Source: Ciona savignyi
Lineage: Eukaryota > Chordata > Ascidiacea > Phlebobranchia > Cionidae
Assembly (NCBI GenBank): GCA_000149265.1
Contig: CH001993.1
Span: 573,355 to 637,354 of the forward strand
Reading direction: 5' to 3'
DNA length: 64,000 bases
Below the pieces are notes generated by a model, which was not told where the DNA came from, did no database searches, and worked only from the letters and a program-made list of their open reading frames with translations. Below are positions 35,591-45,926 of this stretch, one piece after another. Position 1 is the stretch's first letter; each line of letters begins with the position of its first letter. Both the position numbers and the translations under genes were made by a program.

Positions 35591-38307
35591 TTAAAACATA
35601 AAGAAAGCGAGTAGTGCGCTGTATATGACGGTGATAATGGCAAAGTGCGAGGAATAGTTCCGTGTAGCAGAACATGTTGGTGATACGGTGGAAGTCGTAT
35701 CTTCCCGAGTTAGTACTTTGGTAGTGGTGATTATGCTGCTATGAGGCTGGGCTGTGGTGATCAGATGTCGGGTCGTTTTATCATCGTCCGATTGAGGAGA
35801 TTGTGTTTGTGTCTCCGTGTTGCATAATTTGTTTGTACACACGGGCGCAGCTTTCGGACAGTTGCTGAAATAGGGTTTTATTTCTCAGGATATATATATA
35901 ATATATATACACTCATGTTTATCAAGAACGTACATTCATATTTTATCCTCATGAATTCGTGAATGTGAAAACGCAGGAGAGTTACGACATGGACAATCGT
36001 CAGATTTCGTCGTGCTCATTGTCCATTTAGCGGAGCTATTGTGCCATGTGTATATTATTAAGGCGTTCCTTTTTTACTTTATCAAAAACGCTGCAATAAT
36101 CATTTAAATATATATAAGAAGATGCAGACATTAACACATATAACATTTAAAGAAACTTTTATATTATTGTCTTCGAGCACGCTTGTTTGATAAAATACCA
36201 ATAATAAGGGAAACATATTTTACATTTCGGCATAACAAAAAACAAAGGAAATATTTTTTTTTATGTACATTTTTAAATTGTATAATAAAAAATAATATAT
36301 ATATGCAAACGTTTAACGAATGAGAAACTTAATGTATTTCACATTATCAAAGAAAATAATGTCATTATTATAGTGCCAATAAACTGGAAACATAAATGAT
36401 AAACACGAAAATTTTGTTCCATCTAGCTCACAATCACATTATTACCTGCACGATACACCTGATACGTAGGGTCGAGCCACTTGGCTGCTGAAGAGAAAGC
36501 CAGCTTGTTTATTTCCTGCCGGGAAGTACTCACAGAAGAGCATGGTGGCGGTTGGGAGAACGCCGACAGGAGTCTGTACAGCACTTGAGCAATGCTGCAA
36601 CCCACAGCCGAACAAATAGGTCGACGACCACACCAACTGTAGTTGAACTTCATAATAATTCTCAATCGGACAATTCTAACAAGGGCGGTGCCAGAACCCC
36701 CTAACGTATACACGGGAATAGGTGATATATGTGGTGGGTGCAGTGCTGTGTCTATTTGTTTATTTAAAGCTTAATATATATATTTTTTCTATCAGTCCCG
36801 TCGTATAGCGGAACCCCTCTCCCATCTCCCCATATACCCACCCTCCATATACCCCCATATTTCTTTACCGAGCCAAGTTTCGAACCCACAATGAGCTCGT
36901 CACTAGGAACGTTTTTGTCTAAAGTCGGTATGTATCGGTCTCGTTAACCATTCGGCCGCACAACCGTACTCCCCACCCCCAATAGCCCATCATCCCATTA
37001 TGTAAATGAATCTTTCCCCACCTGCCTATAATGCCCGCATTCCTTCCCAACTTTGCAAGTGTTTCTTGAATAATCATAAAACTTCACTTCTTCATTCCAT
37101 TTTAGCACTGCTTGCCGTATGACCTGAGTCACTGCGTTTAAAATCGAATGTGTTTGGGTGGTCACTTATTTTTATAATACAAAACAAAAGTTATATAATA
37201 ACGTTATCTCAGTAACAAACGTTATACACTTTGTATACGAAATCCAAAGAGACAAGCAGACCCTCTAGTTCAGTGTTTCTCAAATGTTGCGCCGCAAGGT
37301 TTAGCTAGGTGCTCCACATTTCCATTTCGTAAATTTACGACAGAGGGTGCATAGATCATAAACTACTAAATTGTTAGTGCCTATAGTTTGTTCTTTTTCA
37401 TCATAACGTTTTGAGTATTTAGCATATTGTTTTGACTTCCCATGTAAAGTACACCCGTTCGCGTTCATAATTGGTCTTGGGTATGCCACGAGGTCAAAGA
37501 GATTGAGAGCCTCTGCTCTAGTTTCTACGACATATTCTCACTTGTGTAGTTGGCGTCGGTGACGAAGATGTTCTCTCCCAGCTCTCCCAACTTAGCGTGG
37601 TGGAGCCTGACTCCATGCGAATACACACATTGCTTTGCTTTCACCTGCGCCATGGCGGCCAAGTCCTGGTCCCATGTCACCATTCGCATGAGCGAAGCGG
37701 CTGGTTCGATCTGTCGAAAATATGACAACGCATCAACATATGCGACAACATATAAACATATACGACAACGCATAAACATATAAGACAGCACCTGAACATA
37801 TACGACAACGCATAAGCAAATACGAACAGTAGGTACAAGGTGAACTTCCCGGTCGGTTCATAGGATAAGTCTTAAATATACTGGTATAGGTATATTTACT
37901 GATACCATGCCATGTATATTAACTGACGTGTTTTATCTATACTGGGATTTTGCCTTTTACGTTCTAATCTTTTTTAATGTCTTTTTTAATTGCGAATAAT
38001 AAAAAAATCAACTAAACAAAACCAACTACTTGTGTTGTAACCCTCTTTTACTACCACGGGAATGACCATTTTGCTACTGTTTTAGTAAGTAATAGTTCTG
38101 TAAAAATTGAAAAAACATCAGCGGCACAATAGATCTAATAATTTAAAAAGGAATCTGCAAACTAAAACAAACCTGTGATCTATATCTGTTGTGCAGTACA
38201 ACTAGTTGTTTTACTTGGTCGTCATTGAAAGCGATTTTGGTCCCGAAAACCGGATAACACGTTATACAAATGATGAAAAGTTTTTCAACTTTAAACATCC
38301 CAATCAT
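35591..38307 (-). CDS. CAP-superfamily (CRISP/GLIPR-like) protein with C-terminal anchor
   Basis: Five exons: 38173-38307, 37542-37710, 37022-37131, 36446-36636 and 35591-35864, phases 0, 1, 0, 2, giving 292 aa. An N-terminal hydrophobic stretch ([13 protein letters not shown]) is a signal peptide. The CAP domain follows with [10 protein letters not shown], the HLH/GENIF block, CAP1 motif GHYRQLVWSST and CAP2 motif [10 protein letters not shown]. The conserved His and Glu of the CAP cavity are present. A short Cys block (SCSNCPK...CTNKLC) is followed by about 60 residues rich in Thr, Ser and Gln with few aromatics, then a C-terminal hydrophobic tail ([17 protein letters not shown]). The tail predicts a membrane or GPI anchor on the outer cell surface with a mucin-like stalk. 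Family members act as secreted defence or reproductive proteins; the role here is unknown. Start ATG is 38305-38307, with an alternative at 38296-38298. Confidence 0.93.
37271..37515. mobile_element. Non-autonomous hAT-like element, 245 bp
   Basis: Ends CAGTGTTTCTCAAA and TTGAGAGCCTCTG, with a perfect 8-bp duplication CTCTAGTT (37263-37270, 37516-37523). It lies in CAP gene intron 2, 26 bp from the exon 2 donor. Charlie-like ends; the TSD fits nnnTAnnn. Confidence 0.85.
37712..37815. repeat. Tandem repeat, unit about 21 bp
   Basis: Iterations of ACATATACGACAACGCATAA directly upstream of the CAP exon 2 acceptor. Confidence 0.83.
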
Positions 38308-39951
38308 ACTATACCATAATATAAATCAATCTACGAAATCAATTAAACACGAGAATGAATAGACGTTTTGGGTTGCGCGTTATAATTCGGGTAATCTATG
38401 TTTGACTACCTCGCTTAATCGACTTCCTTTAAACTGCACGGTAACCCTGCATATGCAAACGCTTTTTAACCTCACGCGATAACCGTGGATCAATTACAAT
38501 CTGCATTCCCATCCCACACATAAAAAATGACGTAATGAGAAAACAGCAAAATAGATTTGGCACTCTCTAACTTGACCTTTTCCAAACAAGATATGGCGCA
38601 ATGTGGAAATGTCAATCATGCAGGTGTAGGACACGACACCAACGTAGGATTTGTTGTGTAATGCTTATGTGGAATATCAAGCACAGTTTTCAACAATACA
38701 CAAATACGTTTGAACGTTTGTTTTGTATGTTTATGAGTCATGATTTGAAAATTTCTAACTAATTTCGAACAACTAAATTAATATTTGTTCACATTTCATT
38801 ATTTGAAGATGAGATTTTTGAAGTGGCGCAAATTCGGGTGCAGTGTGTTGTCGTTATGTTGCTTTACTTGATTATACATCATAGGCAAATAAATATGCTA
38901 TTTCACTCAATGTACGTAAGGTATAAAAATACGTTTATCATAACACAAATGTACTTCTGAGTAGAATACATTTTCCAACCGTAACTAAAATCAAGTTGGT
39001 TGAAAAGAACTAGAAGCAGTATCGTTGCCATGCCCAACACACTGTTATTGCGATGTGCTATATATATGTGGACCTGTGTGTTAAAATACGAATAGGTAGA
39101 TACTTCTTTTCTTCTTTTTTACCGAATAGGCACTAATCATGTTTATTACTTTATTGTGTGAATGTGAAATGCAAAGTGCGTTGTCACAAGGCCAGTATTC
39201 AGAATACCTCGCGCCCACCGTTGTATTACCAGAGATATTGCAGTGCGTTGAAAATAATTGAAATGTAACCTATTAATGCACTGGGGTTATTAATCCACAT
39301 TATGCTGTACTGCTGGAACACCAAGTTTAATTTCAAACCTTTAATGGGCACCTTACTAACTCCGTTTTAAAATGGCATTCTCACAAAAAATTCATCCACA
39401 CGACAGCTTTTTTTGTCCGACCGGTTAGTCTCGCGGTTTACGGCGACGCCTTTTAACCAAAAGGTTGTAGGTTTAAAACTGGTAGCTAGCGAGGCGGTTG
39501 TGTCCTTGGGAAAGGCACTTAACGGACATGGCCTAAACCCAGCGGATTAATAGAATTTACCAAATTGAAAGAACGTGTCTATCACACACAACACACTGAA
39601 ATAGATCCGGTAACCTGACAAGTGGGCGCGAGGTGATCTGACGATTGTCCGTGTGTTAACCCCTTGGTTTTTTCCATTCACGGGGATAAACGAATATGGG
39701 AATATCCTATCCGCCAATCCCTATCCCTAATCATAGATATCTATGGGTTGATCTGTTCAACCATAACAAAACTTTTGGAAACACTGCCGGCAAAAAGTGT
39801 GTATTTAGTCAAAATAGTCAGAGAGTAGTATAGTTCTTCGTCACACGTGTGCATGTAAATGAACAATTGTAGCCTAATATTTATTAAAGTAAGCAAACTG
39901 CTGACTTACGTATTATAGCAATTGACCAGATATTTTTCCGACACGTGAAAT
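38308..39951. other. Head-to-head intergenic region
   Basis: Separates the CAP gene (minus) from the 536-aa gene (plus), so it must carry both promoters. It holds a decayed SINE near 39120-39380 and a fuller copy at 39416-39711. No exon is seen. Confidence 0.55.
39416..39711 (+). mobile_element. tRNA-derived SINE
   Basis: Full-length copy about 240 bp upstream of the start codon of the 536-aa gene. Confidence 0.87.
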
Positions 39952-42900
39952 ATGGAAAAAGCAGACAACTTTTCTCAGCGTTTGGCAAATAGATTGTCAG
40001 GTAAAATGTTTAATTCATTTCATACATTTGTTTCACTGTGACACGATGAGTTCACGGTAATTTTACTGTCAGATTGACTAGTAGAAATAATGAGTTAAAG
40101 ATTATGCTGCTACCAGTACTGCATAGCTTTTTGGATCTCACCAAATAAACTTATCATTAATCTCTTCCATCTGCTGTGTTGATGAAAGTTTCTTCACCAG
40201 AATACGACTTACAAGATGATGATGTTGAGCTGTACTTCAACAGTGCAATATCTTCATTAGCCACCAAACAAAAGGATTTACATGATTACCTCTTGGAGCA
40301 TTTTGACACACAATTAAGCGTGTTTAAAAGGTATATTGCTGCTGCCATGAGCATAAACTTATTGTTTTGCAAGATGTGTCATATTAAATTATGGTGATAC
40401 ATGTATGTTAGTAGGTTGATTTTAAGATTAATTATTATCTAAGTAATTTTATGCTGAATGGATGAACTTCCCAAGTTTGTGCATCGGTGACTTTTTTATT
40501 GTTTTTTATCATATTATTTGTATGAGATAGGAATAAAGTTTTCTTGTTACAGACATCTCACCTTAACACAGCCCACATTTGAACTAAGTTCTCCAAATCA
40601 ATCAAAGCTTGATGGAAAGAGTTTGACGTCAGAGTTGCTGGCTTATCATTCAGACAAACAAATGCTTGTGGTAACAAAACACATTATTTGCTCATTGATT
40701 CATAATTAATTATTGTTTATGCGAATTCAGAATATCTTGCAAGCAAGATCACAGGAACGCCAAGGAAACAACTTGGCTGATCTCTCCAATCTCATATTAG
40801 GCATCAATGCAAATGAACTTCACCATGTGGCAACTAGTATTTTCAAGTAAACGACTTTTAATTTATATTGTGATATTCTGGGTAATGGATGTGTTATTTT
40901 TATCTTGGTGCATAAGTAAACTACGTTATACACCCACACCCACCGTCAGGTTACCATAGAGCTATTATGTTGGGTCTTGTATGATTAAGATGGTTTTAGT
41001 AGAACTCATTAATCCACTGGGTTCAGGCTTTTCCCAATGAAATACAAGACTAGCAAGTAAGTAGTTTCAATCTGACAACCTGTCTGCAAAACTATACAGC
41101 CTTATTTATGTTTCAGTTTTACTCCATGGGTTTTCTTCTTCCAAGGACTTGAGAGAGTTGCACAATTGATTGCAGTAGTTAGTAATATCGACATTTTAAC
41201 AGATATTATGATGGAATTATCTCAAAGTTGCTAGTTGATAAAACCAGCATAAAGCAGATGAAAGAAATCAAACAGGAGATTCTCAACATCAGCTTCTTGC
41301 TTCGAAGTAAACAATCATTTATTGGGGAAAAGGTAATTATTTCTTGGAATGTGATAACTTAAATTAATGCAAATAAGAGACAACTCTTGTTACTCCAGTT
41401 TTTTTAACTGGCAGATTATTTATTTTTGTTTTAACCAAATTGGAACTGTTGGCGTATTAATTTCACACAATTTTAACCTCTGTGGTGTTGCATAGCTTAT
41501 CTGCAGTGAATAAAAGTAATAAAACTTGCAGTGTAGAATGTAGATTTGATGAATTGTTGCATTTGATATGTAAAAAGTCGAGAGGTTAAATCGTTTGCCC
41601 CCCCGGCCAGTTTTAGATTTCTTTATTCCCTGCTTGGTTGTTGCCAGTGTGCATTTATGACATCATAATTCAAAAAGAACCAGGTTTAAACCTGTAGAAG
41701 CAGTGCATGGAACCAAGTGTGCACACAAAATTATGAAGTAAATCATTTTTTTCACATTTCCCGCAAGGCATTCCTTCAATTGGGAATCTAATGGAACGGC
41801 CTAACACAGAATTTAGAATCTTGCAAATTCATAAAATTAAACTTTCAAGTATTATAAATGATTGTTTATAATTTCTTGTGTTTCATATATTTTAACCCAG
41901 GAATCTGGTGGTGCAGCAAGTATTAATGAAGTTTTGGAAGCTTTGTTTTCATTGGTTATTGATTTGGGGGGTGTAGAAGATGGGTCTGTGTTGGTCGAAA
42001 AAGCAAATCTTATTTTAGGTTGGTTGTTTGGTATACTCATGTATTGTGGTCTGGTATATTAGTTAAATTGCTAAAAGCGATGTGGTCTGTTGGCAATCCA
42101 AAGCTTGTGGGATCGAAACCAGACACTGACTATACAGTTGCATACTCGGTCACAACACTTAGCAGACATGCTTCAAACCCAGTGGATAGGTCCTAAAGTT
42201 ATACAGAAGGAACAGCTTTCAATATACAAAAATGCCCCCGTAACTATTTGAAGCACCACATTATACATGCGACATCTTGTCTTTACAGTGTTTGGCATGT
42301 TCTTGTCTTCTGTATTTGGCATTTAATAATCAAAATATATACTGAATTATTGTTATTGAAATTTAGCAACCGGTGGATAAAAAATAATGTCTGCATTTTA
42401 CATATATCCTTTTGCCTCCCTGTCATAATCAGCTTATCAGTACTGACAATACATGAAAGAGCTTTCTGTAATTAAAATTAAATTTATTTCAAGGTGACAA
42501 TGTGCAGGTGTGGTTGAACACTGTACTGCAGATAACAACACCATTGTCAGATTGTTCAACATTTCTGTTGCCATTTTTACGTCATATACTCCTGGATCGA
42601 CAGTGGCCACAAAACCCAACATTGCTCCAGTACATCCAATATATGCTGCTAACTAAGCAGGTTTGTACTTCATTAGAATTCATTTTTTATTTATATGAAT
42701 GGAAAAACGTCCCACCGATGAATTAACGGAACTATTAGTGTGTATGATTAAAAGTTTCTTCAGTTTTGGCACAGCCATTAATTAATTGGGTTTGAGCAAT
42801 GCCCATTAAGTGCCTTGTTTAAGAACACAACTGACTAGCCAGCTACTGGATCCGATTCCAAAACCTTTCAGCAGAAAGGTAAAACACTAACCCACAGAGC

Positions 42901-44312
42901 TATTTGGATGGAGCATCCTAGCAATTTTACTCTTTAACCATCTACTTCTGTAGGTGATGTCATTGGACAAGATTGAACCAAGCTTAGCCGAAAAGTTCCG
43001 AAGTACTGGTTTAAAATATGCAGCACCATTGATGTTCTATGAAATGGTGGTTGAGAGTGGAGCTGGTGTTGATTTGTTAGATCTAACTCCGATCGTCCGA
43101 GATTCAACACCTTCTTTTATCACAAAGTATTTTGTTGATGAAGCTGACGAGGAATTGTTGGCTGATTTGCTCGACGTAAGGTGTTTTGAACCCAGACGGG
43201 ATTTGTTGCTTCATATTTCTGTTCTTCCAGGCCTGCCTTGCCAAGAAACCTTCGAAGGAGTTCATTGAAGAAAATGCTACGCTCCAAGAATCAGACACGG
43301 TTAAAGAACCTGAAGAGAAAGGTTTAGAGATTTGTTTGTTATTAGTTTCAGTGGTTTCTGTTCAGTATAAACTTAAGATTTTATGGCAATAGAATATGCA
43401 TAATGGTATAGTCGAAAAGACACAACATGACGTGCATCCCTTTCTCGAACATGTGCATGTTTGCCTTTGAAATAAATGCTCTTGGAATCAAATCCTGGAA
43501 TACTGACCTGTTCCTTCTTGCAGTTGAAATGCTGTTCTATGTGGACAAAGCTCCAACGAAGTTTATAAATGATGAAGTTGACGATTCATCTCAAGATGCG
43601 ACTGAAGACAATTCATCTCAAGAAATGACTGAAGCAAATGTCGATTGTGAAAATACAAATCTTCAAGGTGAGGCTCTACATGTTATCTCCAGGGACTTTG
43701 CTAAATGGGTACCATTGAATGATGTATTATTTAAGATTGGGTCATGCCCAATTGGCTGGATTCTTTTGTAAATTATAATTGCGGCTGTGTTTTGATTCTT
43801 CAGTCCACTTTTCAATCTAATCCGAACTATTTATTACAAAAATCAAACCATTTATAAAATAATGTTTATTATATGAGTCTTGTCCAATAAGAAATCCTAA
43901 ATTTCACCAGATGAATTAATAACCGAAGAAAGCACGGACATTGATACCAACAATCCAAAGCTCGAAGCTGATCAGTTGCCCTGTACTCCTCAACAAACCG
44001 TCAGAAAACGGAAATGTTCATCAGCGAGATCCGTACGAACCTCGAAATTGTGCAAACCCCCTGTTAAACCTCTTACCCCCCACGTGGAAGGGAAGGTAAC
44101 AAAAGTAAGGAAAACCAGTGCAGCCAGGACGGATGACAGTTACCAAAAAAAGCTTTGTCGCAACCAAGCAAACTTAATGGAGAGTCCAGGTAGGAATGGT
44201 TTAAATAGGTTGTGTAGGAACATTTGTTGGGTTAAAATTAAACACATTTATTGTTTATTTTGCAGCATACAGGACAAGACAGAGGAGCGCTTCGGTAGAA
44301 AGTGTAAATTAA
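39952..44312 (+). CDS. Unrecognised 536-aa helical, probably nuclear protein
   Basis: Twelve exons: 39952-40000, 40201-40330, 40553-40670, 40731-40846, 41203-41332, 41901-42018, 42494-42660, 42954-43175, 43231-43321, 43524-43667, 43911-44189 and 44266-44312. All junctions are GT/AG and all phases match, so the 536-aa frame is solid. I do not recognise the family. Residues 1 to about 380 look like helical repeats rich in Leu and Ile, with blocks such as FLLPFLRHILLDRQWP and LLADLLDACLAKK. About 385-430 is acidic and rich in Asp, Glu and Ser. The last ~100 residues are basic with Lys/Arg/Ser clusters (VRKRKCSSARSVRTSK), a likely nuclear localisation signal, ending RTRQRSASVES. There is no signal peptide or membrane segment. 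It is convergent with LINS1. A DNA-repair, chromosome or scaffold role is possible but only guesswork. Confidence 0.85.
44254..44259 (-). promoter_or_regulatory. Candidate LINS1 poly(A) signal
   Basis: AATAAA on the minus strand 84 bp past the LINS1 stop. It falls in the last intron of the opposite gene, in its acceptor pyrimidine tract; another copy lies at 44247-44252. Confidence 0.5.
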
Positions 44313-44317
44313 ATAAA
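44312..44317 (+). promoter_or_regulatory. Candidate poly(A) signal overlapping a stop codon
   Basis: AATAAA begins on the last base of the TAA stop of the 536-aa gene. Cleavage 10-30 bp further would fall at or inside the LINS1 stop region. Confidence 0.55.
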
Positions 44318-44342
44318 CTTCGTAAGCAAGTGCACTGGCATT

Positions 44343-45926
44343 TCATTCTTGAGCGCGAAGAACAATATCCAAGTTCCGAAGCAGCGGAAGTGCGTTGTAC
44401 GGGAACATGTTTTTCTTGTGCAGTTTATCCACTGACTGCCGTAAGCGTGCCAACTCTGGAATCAAATTGTTTCCCCCGCGATTTGAAAAATCGTGAAAGT
44501 TGGCAAAAGTCTTTTGTGTGTACTTTAAATACTTGATGAAATAAAGGAGGAATTGGGTTTCATCTGATGTCAACCAATCTAATAAAACCGAGTGGTCAAA
44601 TGAGAGTTTTGTTTGAAGTAGTTGGAAAGCTGCATGAGGGTCAAATAAGTAGGGCCCTGCGTCAAACCTGTGGGGTATGGGGTGATAATTAGTCCGGAAA
44701 TAAATATTAGTAATGAAAATCACTCACTTTTGGTATGCAACATGGATTTCTAGATGCAGTAAGAGAAACTCCACCAAACTTTCATCTTCTTCCAGAAATA
44801 AATCCAGTAGTTCGGAAACCATATTACTTGTGTCAACTTTGTGCAGAATGTTTGACAGCAACACATGCTGGTTTCGTGCACAAATTTTCATCAATTCCAA
44901 GTTTTCGCAACATATAATCGAAGTGGCACGTAGTGTTGCATTAATAATATCCATACACTCTGATTTTGCAAACTCTCCATTCATCTGATGTTCCATGTGT
45001 CCACCAAAATTCGATTTTGCCTGGTGCTTAGTTACAAACCAATCCCCAGATTCTTTGACTTTCTCATACACCCTTTGCAGCAAACTTTGTGCAATTTCCG
45101 AATATTTTTCACACACATGTTGCTGGCCCAGCGGTAACAACTCCTTCATCAGAGCAATATAGTTTGGTCGTCTCACCCAACACTTTATATGGAAATCAAA
45201 ACTTTTTAGCAACACCTTGTAGAGCTGAACTAACTCTATTTGAAAATTGTCCTCATTTTGCTTTACAGTATTAAAAACCCTACAGAAATTAATGAATTGA
45301 ACAAATTGCATTGGGTTTAACTCAAACTGTAGGCTTTCAATCACCCTTGATCTCCAGTTTGAATATTCCAAGCATGGATTTGATTCACAAATGGAAACAT
45401 ATTTAAGAACTTCAGTGTAAAAGCTACAGATGATATGTGTATTTTCTGTATGTCTTGAGTTGGAGATCTCATCGATCCACTGACAAGCAACCATCAACTG
45501 GTTTCGGAGGCGACCATGCAAAGATTTATGTTGTTGAAGTGCGCTTAATAATGTACCTATTGTTTTAAAGGAAGTGTAACATAGTATTGGGCTTTTTAAT
45601 TTTGTCAGTTGTAATAATGCAATGATGACGTGAGGAGATCCAATTGTTATATCACAGAGATCATAGTTGGATGAGGCCAGAGGGTTCATTGCAACTTTTT
45701 GTAGCAATGTGAGATTAAACAAGATTGACGCAACATGTTTCCACTTCCAATGATCTGAATCCGATGGATGAATTAAAGTTGTGAAGTTTTGACCGAATGC
45801 ATGGCACTGTTTAATAAGGATTTCATTCGTCTGATCATCATGACCTTTGTTTGACAAAAGTTCATACAGCAAGGCAACATTTAATCCAGGATCTGTAGAA
45901 CTCGGGTGAGTTTTACAGAGCTCCAT
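44343..45926 (-). CDS. LINS1: Lines homologue (LINS1)
   Basis: Two exons: 44728-45926 (ATG 45924-45926) and 44343-44667, phase 2, giving 507 aa. The C-terminal exon contains FDPHAAFQLLQ and FDHSVLLDWLTSDETQFLLY, then FIKYLKYTQKTF, the hallmark of the Lines C-terminal domain (Pfam LINES_C). The long first exon is helical and fits the LINES_N region. Drosophila lines acts in Wingless signalling and segmentation; human LINS1 is linked to cognitive development. The molecular function is not known. Human LINS1 is longer (757 aa), so either the tunicate protein is short or an N-terminal exon is missed upstream. Its stop is 30 bp from the stop of the convergent gene. Confidence 0.85.

Noticed and set aside
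36423..36713. 96-codon minus-strand frame
   Set aside because: Wrong frame over CAP exon 4; the frame with GHYRQLVW and FPAGN motifs is the real one.
44713..45274. Plus-strand frames of 60-91 codons
   Set aside because: Antisense shadows of LINS1 exon 1.
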